Shown here: piece after piece, positions 50,439 to 60,043 of the stretch | Position numbering within the stretch: the stretch's first letter is position 1 | How the letters are laid out: the number at the start of each line of letters is the position of its first letter | NCBI GenBank assembly: GCA_015067255.1 | Contig: SVMS01000001.1 | Coordinates: forward strand, 31,285-95,284 | Length of the DNA: 64,000 nucleotides | Origin: Oscillospiraceae bacterium | GTDB taxonomy: Bacteria; Bacillota; Clostridia; Oscillospirales; SIG519 | Reading direction: 5' to 3' | The notes under the pieces: generated by a model | What the model was told of the DNA's origin: nothing | The model's database searches: none | What the model saw: only the letters and a program-made list of their open reading frames with translations | Position numbers and translations under genes: made by a program

Positions 50439-52826
50439 ATGAAAGATACTGCGGCTATTATTTTATGCGCGGGTAAAGGCTCCCGAATGAATGACGATTC
50501 AAAAAGTAAGGTCTGCTTTGATTGTGCAGGCATTCCTGTTATACGCAGAATTATAGATAGTATGAAAATAGCAGGCGTTAAGCGTTTTGTTATAGTTATA
50601 GGACATCTGGCTTACAGCGTTATGGATTGTCTTGACGGAATTGACGGCATAGTTTATGCCTATCAAAAGGAACAAAAGGGCACAGGACACGCCGCTCTTT
50701 GCGGCCTCAAAGCCTTACATTCTATGAATTTTTCAGGCTCCGCTATAATTTCTATGGGTGATAAAATAATATCTTCAAATGTTATTTCTGAGCTTTTAAA
50801 GCACGCTGAAACCGCAGATGCCGTTTGGGGCGTACAGCCCGTTTCAGATAATTTCAACGGCGGACGTGTTGTAGTACGTGATAACAAGCCTTACGGTGTT
50901 ATTGAGCTTACCGATGCGGCGCTTATGACGCTTGCCGACATTCCCTCTGAGCAATATAAGGCTAAGCTAAAGGAAATCGGTCTTAACCCCAAAAAAGCAG
51001 AGAAGGTGCTTGAGCGTGCACAAAAAAAAGCTCCTGTATCAACTAAAACTCTTTGTAACAAAAGCTTTGGTGCTAATGAAGTTCTCAGCTCCCCATATTC
51101 CAATGCAGGCTTATACTGCTTTAATATAAATGAAGCAATCAATATTATCTCGAAGCTTGGCTCTGACAATGCTCAGGGCGAAATTTACCTCACCGATGCT
51201 TTAGAGCATTTTGCTTTAAAAAACAGCGCTGTTTTATATGAAGTTTCTGAGAAAAACGATATGCTTACATACAGTACCAAAAAAGAGCTTTGTCAAATAA
51301 ATGAGTATTTTATGCGTAAAGCTTCGGAATATATAAATGATATTGAAAGCAATAAAATGGACTCCGTTTTTATCGAGCTTTACGAAAAAAATATTGATGA
51401 ACAAAAAAAGAGATATCTTTCCTTGCTTACTAAATTCATTGAAAAATACGGAGACCGGAAGGTTGTAATCACCCGTGCCCCCGGAAGAATTAATCTTATG
51501 GGCAGACATATCGACCACCGTGGCGGTGGTATAAATGTTATGGCAATAAATAAGGATCAGGTGATTGTAGCTTCCTGCCGAAAGGACGATATTGTTCGTC
51601 TTTCCAATTTGGATAAAGCATATCCTGACTGCAGTTTTTCAATAAGTGAAGCTCTTTCTTTAGGAGCTAATGACACGTGGCTCAATTATCTCTCCAGTCC
51701 AAAGGTCGTTTCTGCTTTAAAGGAAAGCGCAGGAGACTGGTCCAACTATGTAAAATCCGCCGTTTTACGTGCTCAATTCAATACTGATTATTCTTTGTGC
51801 GGTATGGATATTATATCAACGGGAAATATTCCTGTTGCCGCAGGACTTTCCTCCTCTTCAAGTATTGTTGTGGCTGTAATGGAAGCTTTGGTGGCGCTCA
51901 ACTGTCTTAATATTTCAGAGCGTGAATTTATCGACCTTTGCGGAGAGGGCGAATGGTTTGTAGGCTCCCGAGGAGGCTCAGGCGACCACGCTACAATGAA
52001 ATGCGCCGAAAAAAATGCCATTGTTCATTTGGATTTTAAACCCTTTAAAATTGGTGAAAAGCAAAGCTTTTCCGATAAATATGCAATACTTGTAGCCAAC
52101 TCTATGCTACAGGCTAAAAAATCTGAAGGAAGCAAGGATACCTTTAATGCCAAGGTTGCTTCTTATGAATTTGCATTTATGCTTTTGAAACGCAACTATC
52201 CGCAATATGATTTAAAAGAGTTCAGAGATTTGGCTCAAATCAGACCGTATTCTGAAGTATATAAAATGATTGCTTCTCTTCCCGAAACTATTACAAGAGG
52301 CGGTATTAAAGCTCTGCTTCCCGAATATAAAAAGCGTCTTGAAGAAATATTTTCAACTCATAAGGACCCATCTGTATACGAGCTGCGTAATGTTGCTCTT
52401 TACGGTATTTCAGAATGTGAAAGAGCAAAGCAGTTTATGAAATTATTAAAAGATGAGGATTACTATGCTATAGGAGATATGATGAAAATAAGCCATAACG
52501 GAGATCGTTTAGATATTTGTTCAATAAGCGATGAACAGCTCGAGCTCCTTATTGCTGACAATACTCCTTTTGAGTTTCAAAGCGGCTCTTATAAATGCTC
52601 TGCAAAAGAGATTGACGAGCTTTGTGATTTACTTAATAATACTAAGGGTGTATTGGGAAGTGAATTGGTAGGCGCAGGTCTTGGCGGCTGTATTATCGCT
52701 CTTATTGAAAAAGCTTACTCTGACTCAATTACCCAAAAACTAAACCGTGAGTATTATGATAAATACTCTCTCCCCCACGTTGCTGATGTTTACAGCGCAT
52801 CCTGCGGCTCATCTGTTATTTTTTAA
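50439..52826 (+). CDS. Bifunctional sugar-1-phosphate nucleotidyltransferase / GHMP sugar kinase
   Basis: Residues 1-300 are a GlmU-like nucleotidyltransferase: AAIILCAGKGSRMNDD, a Lys-rich KSKVCF segment, EQKGTGHAAL and MGD metal site. Residues 340-795 are a galactokinase-like GHMP kinase: TRAPGRINLMGRHIDHRGGG at 344-363, the ATP loop PVAAGLSSSSS near 462-472, and LVGAGLGGCII near 746. Together they could turn a free sugar into a nucleotide sugar in two steps, like the fucose salvage enzyme FKP, which has the same domain order. The sugar is unknown (galactose, GalNAc or arabinose type are possible). Monocistronic, ending at a shared terminator. Confidence 0.9.
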   Translation: MKDTAAIILCAGKGSRMNDDSKSKVCFDCAGIPVIRRIIDSMKIAGVKRFVIVIGHLAYSVMDCLDGIDGIVYAYQKEQKGTGHAALCGLKALHSMNFSGSAIISMGDKIISSNVISELLKHAETADAVWGVQPVSDNFNGGRVVVRDNKPYGVIELTDAALMTLADIPSEQYKAKLKEIGLNPKKAEKVLERAQKKAPVSTKTLCNKSFGANEVLSSPYSNAGLYCFNINEAINIISKLGSDNAQGEIYLTDALEHFALKNSAVLYEVSEKNDMLTYSTKKELCQINEYFMRKASEYINDIESNKMDSVFIELYEKNIDEQKKRYLSLLTKFIEKYGDRKVVITRAPGRINLMGRHIDHRGGGINVMAINKDQVIVASCRKDDIVRLSNLDKAYPDCSFSISEALSLGANDTWLNYLSSPKVVSALKESAGDWSNYVKSAVLRAQFNTDYSLCGMDIISTGNIPVAAGLSSSSSIVVAVMEALVALNCLNISEREFIDLCGEGEWFVGSRGGSGDHATMKCAEKNAIVHLDFKPFKIGEKQSFSDKYAILVANSMLQAKKSEGSKDTFNAKVASYEFAFMLLKRNYPQYDLKEFRDLAQIRPYSEVYKMIASLPETITRGGIKALLPEYKKRLEEIFSTHKDPSVYELRNVALYGISECERAKQFMKLLKDEDYYAIGDMMKISHNGDRLDICSISDEQLELLIADNTPFEFQSGSYKCSAKEIDELCDLLNNTKGVLGSELVGAGLGGCIIALIEKAYSDSITQKLNREYYDKYSLPHVADVYSASCGSSVIF

Positions 52827-52832
52827 AAATAA

Positions 52833-52867
52833 TGGGCTGTCTCACTTATTTAGTGAGACAGCCCATT
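52833..52867. terminator. Bidirectional terminator (GCTGTCTCACT-type)
   Basis: A perfect 15-bp stem (52833-52847/52853-52867) lies between the convergent fusion gene and ABC operon. Its core equals that of the terminator at 25986. Confidence 0.9.
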
Positions 52868-52886
52868 TGTTATTGCAGGGTTCTTA

Positions 52887-53873
52887 TTATTCTACAAGAC
52901 CTGTTCTCTCTATACTCTCTGTAAAGAATTTCTGTAAGAAAATATAAAGAATAAGCACAGGAATAATTACAACAAGACAGCCTGACTGAATATCAAGTAT
53001 ACTCTTTGTTGTATCAACAACATAGACGCTTCCTACATCCATAGTAAGCTCATATACATATCCTGTGATATTTACAAGATAAGCTGACAATGTTTTTGCA
53101 TTGGTAAGGAAAATTGATGAGAACTGATAATCGTTCCAATGCCATACGAACGAAAAGAGGAAGGTTGTTACAAAAGCAGGAACTGCTGTAGGAACAACTA
53201 TTTTTACGAAGGTTTCAAAAACTCCGCAGCCGTCTATTGCCGCTGCTTCCTCTAATTCCTTAGGCATTCCCTTAAAGCTTTGACGGAATATGTAAATATA
53301 AAGACCTGAGCGTATTCCTATTCCAAAAATGGCGGGAATAAAGAAAGCGAGAGGAGAGTCAACAAGAGAAATAGATAAATTTTCTCCTACTATCAATGAA
53401 CCTAACTTTAAAATTCCGAAAATATCGAAAAATTTAAGGTTTAAAAATGTAGTCAATACAAAGAACTGTTGAGGAACAATTATTGTAAAGAGCACCATAA
53501 CAAATATAATTTCTCTGCCTCTGAATTTATGTCTTGACAAGCCGTAAGCTGTCATAGACGAAATGATAACAAGAATAACAGATGTAACTATACTTATGAA
53601 TACTGTAACCATAAGTGCCTGCGGATAATGTATAGCCTTCATAACACGGGTAATATGCTCAAGAGTAAAATGCTTAGGTATCCATGTTACAGATGAATCG
53701 TACATATCTACAAGTCCGCGGAAGCTCATTGAAATCATATACAAAAGCGGATACATTATTATATACGCTAAGCCGAAAATGAGGAAAAAACGAAAGATTT
53801 TCCACAATATCTGAAGAATATGTCCTGCTTTTTTCCTGTTTGATGTAGTGGTAAGCTTTTTAAATGATATCAT
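52887..53873 (-). CDS. Carbohydrate ABC transporter permease, MalG-like (pair 2)
   Basis: 328 residues with six membrane helices and the inner-membrane coupling motif ELEEAAAIDGCGVFETFVKI (EAA loop), of the MalG/UgpE class. It lies 16 bases after its partner permease and is the last gene of the eight-gene operon. Confidence 0.92.
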   Translation of the reverse strand: MISFKKLTTTSNRKKAGHILQILWKIFRFFLIFGLAYIIMYPLLYMISMSFRGLVDMYDSSVTWIPKHFTLEHITRVMKAIHYPQALMVTVFISIVTSVILVIISSMTAYGLSRHKFRGREIIFVMVLFTIIVPQQFFVLTTFLNLKFFDIFGILKLGSLIVGENLSISLVDSPLAFFIPAIFGIGIRSGLYIYIFRQSFKGMPKELEEAAAIDGCGVFETFVKIVVPTAVPAFVTTFLFSFVWHWNDYQFSSIFLTNAKTLSAYLVNITGYVYELTMDVGSVYVVDTTKSILDIQSGCLVVIIPVLILYIFLQKFFTESIERTGLVE

Positions 53874-53889
53874 ATTTGTTCCTCCTTTC

Positions 53890-54777
53890 CTATCTGTTAT
53901 AGATATCGCTCTTCTTACGAATTGACAAATAAACAGCTACAATAATTACAAAGATTATTGCAAAATATGTCCAAGCAATAGTCGAAGAATATGAATAGTC
54001 AAGCTTTGAGCTGTACTCAAAAATCTGTTTTACTATTGGGTTTGATAAATCGGTAAATCCGTCAATAATACTGTAAATAATATTAAGCTCAAGCACCGGC
54101 ATCAACAGAGGGAAAGTAATTTTCCAGAAAAATTCCCAGCCTGTTGCGCCTTCAACCTTAGCCGCCTCTTTAATTGAGGGTGATATTGCCTGTAAGCCCG
54201 ACATAAAGATAAGTATTTGTATACCGCTCTTCCAAGGAATTTCAAAGATATTGTTAAGTGTTGAAATTATAATATTTACAATATCCGAGCTCATATTTGC
54301 ATTGAGAAGAATATTCTGCATAACGGTAGCTTGAAACTGGCTTCCCGTTTTAGTTGCAGATTGCATAATCTCCTGAGAGTTTGCATCACCTGTAATATAG
54401 CCCATTATAACACCGGAAGCAATAATAACAGGGAGAAAGAATATTGCTCTTGCCAAAAGCCTTCCTTTAAAGTTTTGCGTTAAAATATTAGCAATAAAAA
54501 AGGAAAATATTATTATCAAAAACAATTCACTTAAAATGCCTATGATAGTATTTCCCAAATTAGGAATAAAGGAAGGGTCTTTATTAAACAGATATTGATA
54601 GTTTTCAAAGCCTATAAAATCATACTGTATTCCGTTTTCAAGGGTAACCTTAGAAACGCTCATTATAATTGAACGGAAAATCGGAATAAAGAAGAAGAAA
54701 ACAAATCCTATTAAAAAGGGTACTGTAAATAAAAATGCTGCTCGTCTGTTTTTGGTTTCCAATCCGCTTCTTTTCAT
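53890..54777 (-). CDS. Carbohydrate ABC transporter permease, MalF/UgpA-like (pair 2)
   Basis: 295 residues, six membrane helices and an EAA loop SIKEAAKVEGATGWEFFWKI. It begins three bases after the DUF5696 gene and pairs with the MalG-like permease. Compared with the pair at 59157-60952 it has a longer, different outer loop (near 125-165), suggesting a second, non-identical transporter channel. Confidence 0.92.
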   Translation of the reverse strand: MKRSGLETKNRRAAFLFTVPFLIGFVFFFFIPIFRSIIMSVSKVTLENGIQYDFIGFENYQYLFNKDPSFIPNLGNTIIGILSELFLIIIFSFFIANILTQNFKGRLLARAIFFLPVIIASGVIMGYITGDANSQEIMQSATKTGSQFQATVMQNILLNANMSSDIVNIIISTLNNIFEIPWKSGIQILIFMSGLQAISPSIKEAAKVEGATGWEFFWKITFPLLMPVLELNIIYSIIDGFTDLSNPIVKQIFEYSSKLDYSYSSTIAWTYFAIIFVIIVAVYLSIRKKSDIYNR

Positions 54778-54780
54778 TTC

Positions 54781-57021
54781 TTATACCCCCCATATAAACG
54801 AAAATGCTTCGACTTCGCCTTCGGCTGTAGTTACTTTCTCATTTGAGTAGTTTACCACACTGTATGTTCCGTCCTCATATACTGTCTTATAAACATTTTC
54901 GGCAATCATTTTATGGTCTTTAATTTTCTGATTATAAATCTTCTTGTGAAGAGGAGCATATTTTTCGTTGAATTGCTTTATAACTTCTTTCCAAGCATCA
55001 TAATTTGCATTGTAAAGATTTTGCTCGTAGGAGCTGTTTACCTTATCTCCTGTTTCGTGCATAACAGTATAGTTAAGACAGCTTCCCGTTTCAACTGCTG
55101 ATAAAAATGCTGTTGTATAATCTGCAAATTGGTTTATAGCTTCACCTGCTATATTGGTATAGCCGTGAAGAGCTATCTGATAAAAAGGAACTGACTGACT
55201 TTGTGTATTATATCTGCTTGAATCGTTGGGAGCATTAAGAATATGAGATGCTGTTTTTAGCATATAGTCATTTCCGCCTAAAAGCATAAGACTGTTGCTT
55301 GCTGCCTCATATCCCTTTATAATTTCGTTTGTTGTTTGCTGTAAGGATGTATTTTCCAAACGATAGTCAGCATACATAAGATTTGTATTGCTTAAGCTTA
55401 CGCCCGATGCATTGTTTTTTGTCGTATAGCTGTCTATTTTAGAAATTGTTTTTGCAATTTTATTTGTTGTTAAGAAATATGATTTTACGCCCTCAGAATC
55501 TCTGAAATAAACGTTAAGACGGTAAGTGTATAAAGGAGATGCTATATTTCTCAAATTTTTTGCATACTCATAAAAGCTTGAGAAGATATTGCTTCCTTTT
55601 TTTATCTTGGTAGGACTTGCATCGAGATAAATCAATGTATTTGTTTCGTTACAAAATTCGGTAAGGGATTTAAGTCCTTTCTTTCCGCCTAAGAAAGATG
55701 AAGGCGAGCCGTTGGAGGGAATTTTATCCTTTATTGTTGCATCTGACCAGTTTTCAAGCCTTACAACGATATTTTCAAGACCGCCTGACTGCATATCGGA
55801 AAGTATATCCTTTGCCTGTGCAAAGCTTGTAAGCTTCTCTTTTTGCATTAAAGGAATACCGAGAAAGCTCTTTTTTCTGTAAGTGCCGCCGCAAATACTT
55901 ACATATGTATTAGCAGCTAATTCTACCTTTTCGTTTATCAAAGCTTTATCTGTTAAATGTTTACTGTATGTCTTAGCTAAATCAATATATGTAGCATCTT
56001 CTTTGTCTATCAGATAAAAGCTTAAGCCTAAAACTCTGTCCTCCTGCTTTTGCTCCTGAAAGAATTGCATATCCGACTTGTTTTGGTCCTCATATATATA
56101 AAGGTCGCTTGTTCTCAAAGAGAAATTTGCATAGCCTGCATTGAATACGTTTGCAAGAGTAGACTGTTTACCGTAAATAGTTGCATCTGCCATACCCGAA
56201 TTTATAACTGCCAGCATTGAGCTTTTGGGCTTTATTATACCGTAAACAGGAAGTCTTACACTTTGCTCTACCGTGGACTTTGAGAAAATCGTAGTAGTTA
56301 AATTCTCACAATAAACCTTTCCTTCATATATCGGATATTCCAAATTAAACTCATCGTTAAAAGGAATTAAAGCGCCTGCTCCGTCAGGAACAAAAAGGCT
56401 TCCCTCTTCCTTTGTATCTCCCGCAAAGAAAAACGGTAAAATTTCAATTTCATAAAAACAATAAGGAGCCTTTTCTACCATAGAAGCTGTGTCTACGTAA
56501 GCCTCTATACCGTACTCTGTCAGCTCAACAATAAGAGAAAGAGATATCTCATACTGAGGAAATGAAATGTCGTATTTTATTCCTTTGTCAGTTTTTTCAG
56601 CTTTTTGGGCTGATTTCATAACGCTGTCAGCATAAGAGCTTATATCTATAATAGGTGTAGTAATCTCTTCAAATTTCAAAAGCTTTCCGCTGACTACGGA
56701 TTTAAGACGATTTTGGTCGTCATAGGAGCAGTTTATTATATCATCCTTATTTTGAGGATTGCTGTACCATTTTTCACCGCTTTTTTTGCTCTCTATGTAA
56801 AATGTTCCCGTTTCGTCTTCAAAATACATAAGAAAATTATTATTTTGAGTTATTACCTCAAATTCACCCGGTTCGAAGCTGGGAGTTGTACTTGTTCCTT
56901 CATCAAAGGGGTTTTTAGGTTCGTCTAAAAACGGGTTTGTCGGCTCATCTGCAAGAATTGCGGTAGATGACAAAATCAAAGCCGAAATTAAAACAGATGC
57001 AATCTTTTTTGAAAGTTTCAT
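54781..57021 (-). CDS. Secreted DUF5696-type protein
   Basis: The 746-residue protein has a signal peptide (to about residue 24, AILADEP) and a short repeat EPTNPFLDEPKNPFDEG. The rest resembles the DUF5696 group of large secreted proteins of Firmicutes: an N-terminal beta-sandwich (FLMYFEDETGTFYIESKKSG, LFVPDGAGALIPF) and a possible TIM-barrel-like middle with IVVRLENWSDA and LIYLDASP. It may bind or cleave a glycan ahead of import; this is unproven. Thirteen bases follow the Yip1 stop before its ATG. Confidence 0.75.
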   Translation of the reverse strand: MKLSKKIASVLISALILSSTAILADEPTNPFLDEPKNPFDEGTSTTPSFEPGEFEVITQNNNFLMYFEDETGTFYIESKKSGEKWYSNPQNKDDIINCSYDDQNRLKSVVSGKLLKFEEITTPIIDISSYADSVMKSAQKAEKTDKGIKYDISFPQYEISLSLIVELTEYGIEAYVDTASMVEKAPYCFYEIEILPFFFAGDTKEEGSLFVPDGAGALIPFNDEFNLEYPIYEGKVYCENLTTTIFSKSTVEQSVRLPVYGIIKPKSSMLAVINSGMADATIYGKQSTLANVFNAGYANFSLRTSDLYIYEDQNKSDMQFFQEQKQEDRVLGLSFYLIDKEDATYIDLAKTYSKHLTDKALINEKVELAANTYVSICGGTYRKKSFLGIPLMQKEKLTSFAQAKDILSDMQSGGLENIVVRLENWSDATIKDKIPSNGSPSSFLGGKKGLKSLTEFCNETNTLIYLDASPTKIKKGSNIFSSFYEYAKNLRNIASPLYTYRLNVYFRDSEGVKSYFLTTNKIAKTISKIDSYTTKNNASGVSLSNTNLMYADYRLENTSLQQTTNEIIKGYEAASNSLMLLGGNDYMLKTASHILNAPNDSSRYNTQSQSVPFYQIALHGYTNIAGEAINQFADYTTAFLSAVETGSCLNYTVMHETGDKVNSSYEQNLYNANYDAWKEVIKQFNEKYAPLHKKIYNQKIKDHKMIAENVYKTVYEDGTYSVVNYSNEKVTTAEGEVEAFSFIWGV

Positions 57022-57034
57022 TTTACCGCCCTCC

Positions 57035-57676
57035 TTACATTGTAAATCTTACTATCAGCTCATCAAACACTGTTGAAATGAAGCTGGAAATCTGTTGAAA
57101 CAAAGATAAAATAAGAAATCCTAAGAACAAAATAATAAATACGCCTACCAAAGTAATAAATAAAGCAAAAATATTTCTTTGTCCTGAAAATCTATGTATC
57201 TGTTGCATTGATATTATTATCAAAAGCACAGAATACAAAAGTCCCACCGTTGTAATAATGGATAAAAATGCGTTTTCATCAACGGTAAATGCATAGCTCA
57301 ATATTGTAGATATTGTCATAGCCACTGTATAGGGAAGTATTGAATACATTGTAACTACATATATTTGCTTGAAGGTTCCTTCTCCGTCAAACACTGCCGT
57401 AAATGACCAATTGGCAACGCAGAAGAAAAATAATACTAAAACTGAAGAAATGAAAATAAATAAAATATTTGTATTATCTACATTGTAATAGTTAAAGCGA
57501 AAATTTGTATACTGTCTTGAAAAAGCAGTTGCAATAAAGTAAAGCACCATTATTACAGAAGCTGCTAAAACAGAGCCATCATCCTTTTGCTTAAGCTCAT
57601 CAAAGCCGTCAACAGGATGAAGATAAATGTGCATAAGCTTTTTCATAAAAGCTTTAAAAGACTTTATATCAACCAC
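57035..57676 (-). CDS. Yip1-domain membrane protein
   Basis: 213 residues with five membrane helices and the Yip1-like DGFDELKQKDDGSVLAAS near the N-terminus. A GTG at 57676 lies 19 bases after the previous stop but has no good ribosome site; the ATG at 57646 is an alternative start. Bacterial Yip1 proteins are of unknown function; here it is embedded between the propeller and DUF5696 genes, suggesting a structural or assembly role for this membrane system. Confidence 0.8.
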   Translation of the reverse strand: MVDIKSFKAFMKKLMHIYLHPVDGFDELKQKDDGSVLAASVIMVLYFIATAFSRQYTNFRFNYYNVDNTNILFIFISSVLVLFFFCVANWSFTAVFDGEGTFKQIYVVTMYSILPYTVAMTISTILSYAFTVDENAFLSIITTVGLLYSVLLIIISMQQIHRFSGQRNIFALFITLVGVFIILFLGFLILSLFQQISSFISTVFDELIVRFTM

Positions 57677-57695
57677 AGCATTTGCCGAGCGAAAG

Positions 57696-59144
57696 CTAAT
57701 TTTCGCTCTTCCTCCTTCTTTTGATAATACCGATAACCTTTTTCAAAATAAACAGTATAACAATCAGGCTTATTATAATACCTATAAACTCTCTCAAGAA
57801 CTCTGTACGCAAGCTGTCAAAAGCCATAGATTCCGCATCTCTTTCTCCGGCAAGCTTAAAATTCTTCATAGCTTCTATATAATTGCCTGTATAAAACTCT
57901 GCCTTTCCTATGCCGTAATATGCGCTGAGGCAGTTTGCATTTTGCATAAGAACCTGTTGCCAGATTCCCTTTGCCTGTTCATAACGGCCGTCAAGATTTA
58001 AAAGGGTACCTTCATAAAGCTTTTTGCCGTATTCGGTAAGCTCAAATGTTGTAATACTTGAAGCTTTTGCATCAAGTACGTAGACATCGTCTCCAACTGT
58101 ATCTATTGCCACAGGCTGCATAAAGGTTCCGTCCTGATTGTTTGAGCCTCCGAAAACTGTAAGATTGCTACCCTCGTTGTCATATACGAAGATACGTCCT
58201 CTTTGACTGTCAAGTCCGTATACAAAGCCGTCAGCATTAACGGCAATGTCTGTCATAATAGTTGCTTGCATAACGTTTTTATACCACACAAGCTCTCTGT
58301 CACCGTAAGTTTTTGTTGGGAAAATATTATTTCCCAAAGGATTTATCTTTCTTATTTGGTCTACGTTGTTCTGATTTATACCTGTGCAGGTATAAACGAA
58401 GTTTTCATCGTCAACATCAAAGCTGTTGTACTCTATAGGCACATACTGAACTGTATATTCAATCATGTCCTCTGTCATAAAGTTACGCCAGAAACGTTCA
58501 GCAAGCATTGAAGCAGTAACCGTAACGGTATTACTTCCGAAAAAGCCTGTAAACTCTCCGTTTTCATCATATGACAAAGCGCCTGTTGTTATAAACTGAC
58601 ATAAAACATATGTAAAGCCAAGATTATCCGATAAAACCTTTAAAGGTCGGTATTCTGTATCCTGCGGAAAAATCTCACTCTTAGGCTTTTCAAGAACTCT
58701 CTGAAGCTCTTTTTGTTTATTGAAAATATAAACCTTTGCCGCACCTGTGTCGCAAAGATAAATAAGCTCATCTCTTACAAAGATACCGTTTAATTGGGAG
58801 AAAGTAATTTCATTTCCGTCTTTATCGGTTATAGATGTTATTTTCTCCTTCAGCTTAAAGTCTGTATCTGTGATAAGAATACTTGAATTACCTGAATTTA
58901 CAATATAGATAAGTCCGTTTTCCTCGTCAATAAACATATCCGTAGGGTTTATAAGACGCTCTGTATTATCAACATCTCCCTGATAAACAGAGACAGGGGT
59001 ATACGCCAAGGTTGAAGGTACGATATTTCCGTCATCATCGTATTCATAGCCGTTGTAAGGAGCAAAGCTTCGGGCACTTGCAGGAAGGCATGCGCACACA
59101 CATAAAATTACAGCCAACGCTAAAATTAAAATTTTCTTTTTCAT
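57696..59144 (-). CDS. Secreted NHL/beta-propeller protein with TPR-like segment and C-terminal membrane anchor
   Basis: 482 residues: signal peptide (1-24), NHL-like propeller blades (LINPTDMFIDEENGLIYIVN, SQLNGIFVRDELIYLCDTGA, QPVAIDTVGDDVYVLD), a helical repeat near 385-440 (GRYEQAKGIWQQVL, GNYIEAMKNFKLAG), a membrane helix near 452-472 and a basic tail KRRRKSEN. It would sit outside the cell, held in the membrane, and could dock the binding protein or a glycan. Twelve bases separate it from the permease gene upstream. Confidence 0.83.
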   Translation of the reverse strand: MKKKILILALAVILCVCACLPASARSFAPYNGYEYDDDGNIVPSTLAYTPVSVYQGDVDNTERLINPTDMFIDEENGLIYIVNSGNSSILITDTDFKLKEKITSITDKDGNEITFSQLNGIFVRDELIYLCDTGAAKVYIFNKQKELQRVLEKPKSEIFPQDTEYRPLKVLSDNLGFTYVLCQFITTGALSYDENGEFTGFFGSNTVTVTASMLAERFWRNFMTEDMIEYTVQYVPIEYNSFDVDDENFVYTCTGINQNNVDQIRKINPLGNNIFPTKTYGDRELVWYKNVMQATIMTDIAVNADGFVYGLDSQRGRIFVYDNEGSNLTVFGGSNNQDGTFMQPVAIDTVGDDVYVLDAKASSITTFELTEYGKKLYEGTLLNLDGRYEQAKGIWQQVLMQNANCLSAYYGIGKAEFYTGNYIEAMKNFKLAGERDAESMAFDSLRTEFLREFIGIIISLIVILFILKKVIGIIKRRRKSEN

Positions 59145-59156
59145 ATGATGCCCCCC

Positions 59157-60026
59157 TTAACCCTTTATTCCCGAATGGGCCATTGTTTCCACAATCTTAG
59201 ATTGGGTAAACAAGAAAATAATGATAGGAGGTAGCATCAGAATAACTGCTGATGCAGAAGCTATTCCGGCAGTTGCAACAGTTCCCGATACTGAAATCTG
59301 TCTGAAAATAGCCGGTAGGTTTTTAAGCTGCTCAGTAAATATGTAAGAGCCGGTATCTCTGTTCCAAAGAGCCTGGAAGGATAGAATTACAAGTGTTATC
59401 CACGCAGGCTTAACATTCGGCATTACAACCGTCATAAATATCTTCCAGGTTCCCGCTCCGTCAACAGTTGCCGCTTCAATAAGCTCTGTAGGAATTTGCG
59501 ACATAAAGTTTTTCATAAGATAAAGACCTAATGAAGAAGCAATCGCAGGGACAATTATTGAGTAAACAGAGTCAATCATTCCTAAAGATGAAAGTAATAT
59601 ATACTGAGGAATAAAGGTAACATCGTAAACAAACAAAAGGGAAAGAACTATAATTCTTTCAAAAGCTGCGCTTCCGGGGAATTTGTATTTTGCGAGTGGG
59701 AAAGCTGCCATACAGCACACTATTACGCTTAAGCCTGTTCCGAATACTGTTATAACTACACTGTTAAATACATATCTTTCAAAAGGAACCCACATATTGT
59801 TTGTTCTGAGTAAAAGATTTGTAAAGTTTTCTATGGTGGGATTTCTTACAAAGAACTGAGGGGGATAAATAAACAGCTCTTCCAAAGGCTTTAATGATTG
59901 TACAATTGCATATACAAACGGCAATATCATGAAAGCACCGATAGTAAGAAGAAAAAGCATTACACCAATGTCGCCTGCTATTGAGTGCGTTTGTCTTTTT
60001 CCGGTACGGTTTATTTTAAATAGCAT
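59157..60026 (-). CDS. Carbohydrate ABC transporter permease, MalG-like (pair 1)
   Basis: 289 residues with six membrane helices and EAA loop ELIEAATVDGAGTWKIFMTV. It follows its partner by 17 bases. Confidence 0.93.
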   Translation of the reverse strand: MLFKINRTGKRQTHSIAGDIGVMLFLLTIGAFMILPFVYAIVQSLKPLEELFIYPPQFFVRNPTIENFTNLLLRTNNMWVPFERYVFNSVVITVFGTGLSVIVCCMAAFPLAKYKFPGSAAFERIIVLSLLFVYDVTFIPQYILLSSLGMIDSVYSIIVPAIASSLGLYLMKNFMSQIPTELIEAATVDGAGTWKIFMTVVMPNVKPAWITLVILSFQALWNRDTGSYIFTEQLKNLPAIFRQISVSGTVATAGIASASAVILMLPPIIIFLFTQSKIVETMAHSGIKG

Positions 60027-60043
60027 TGCTTTTTCCTCCTTCT

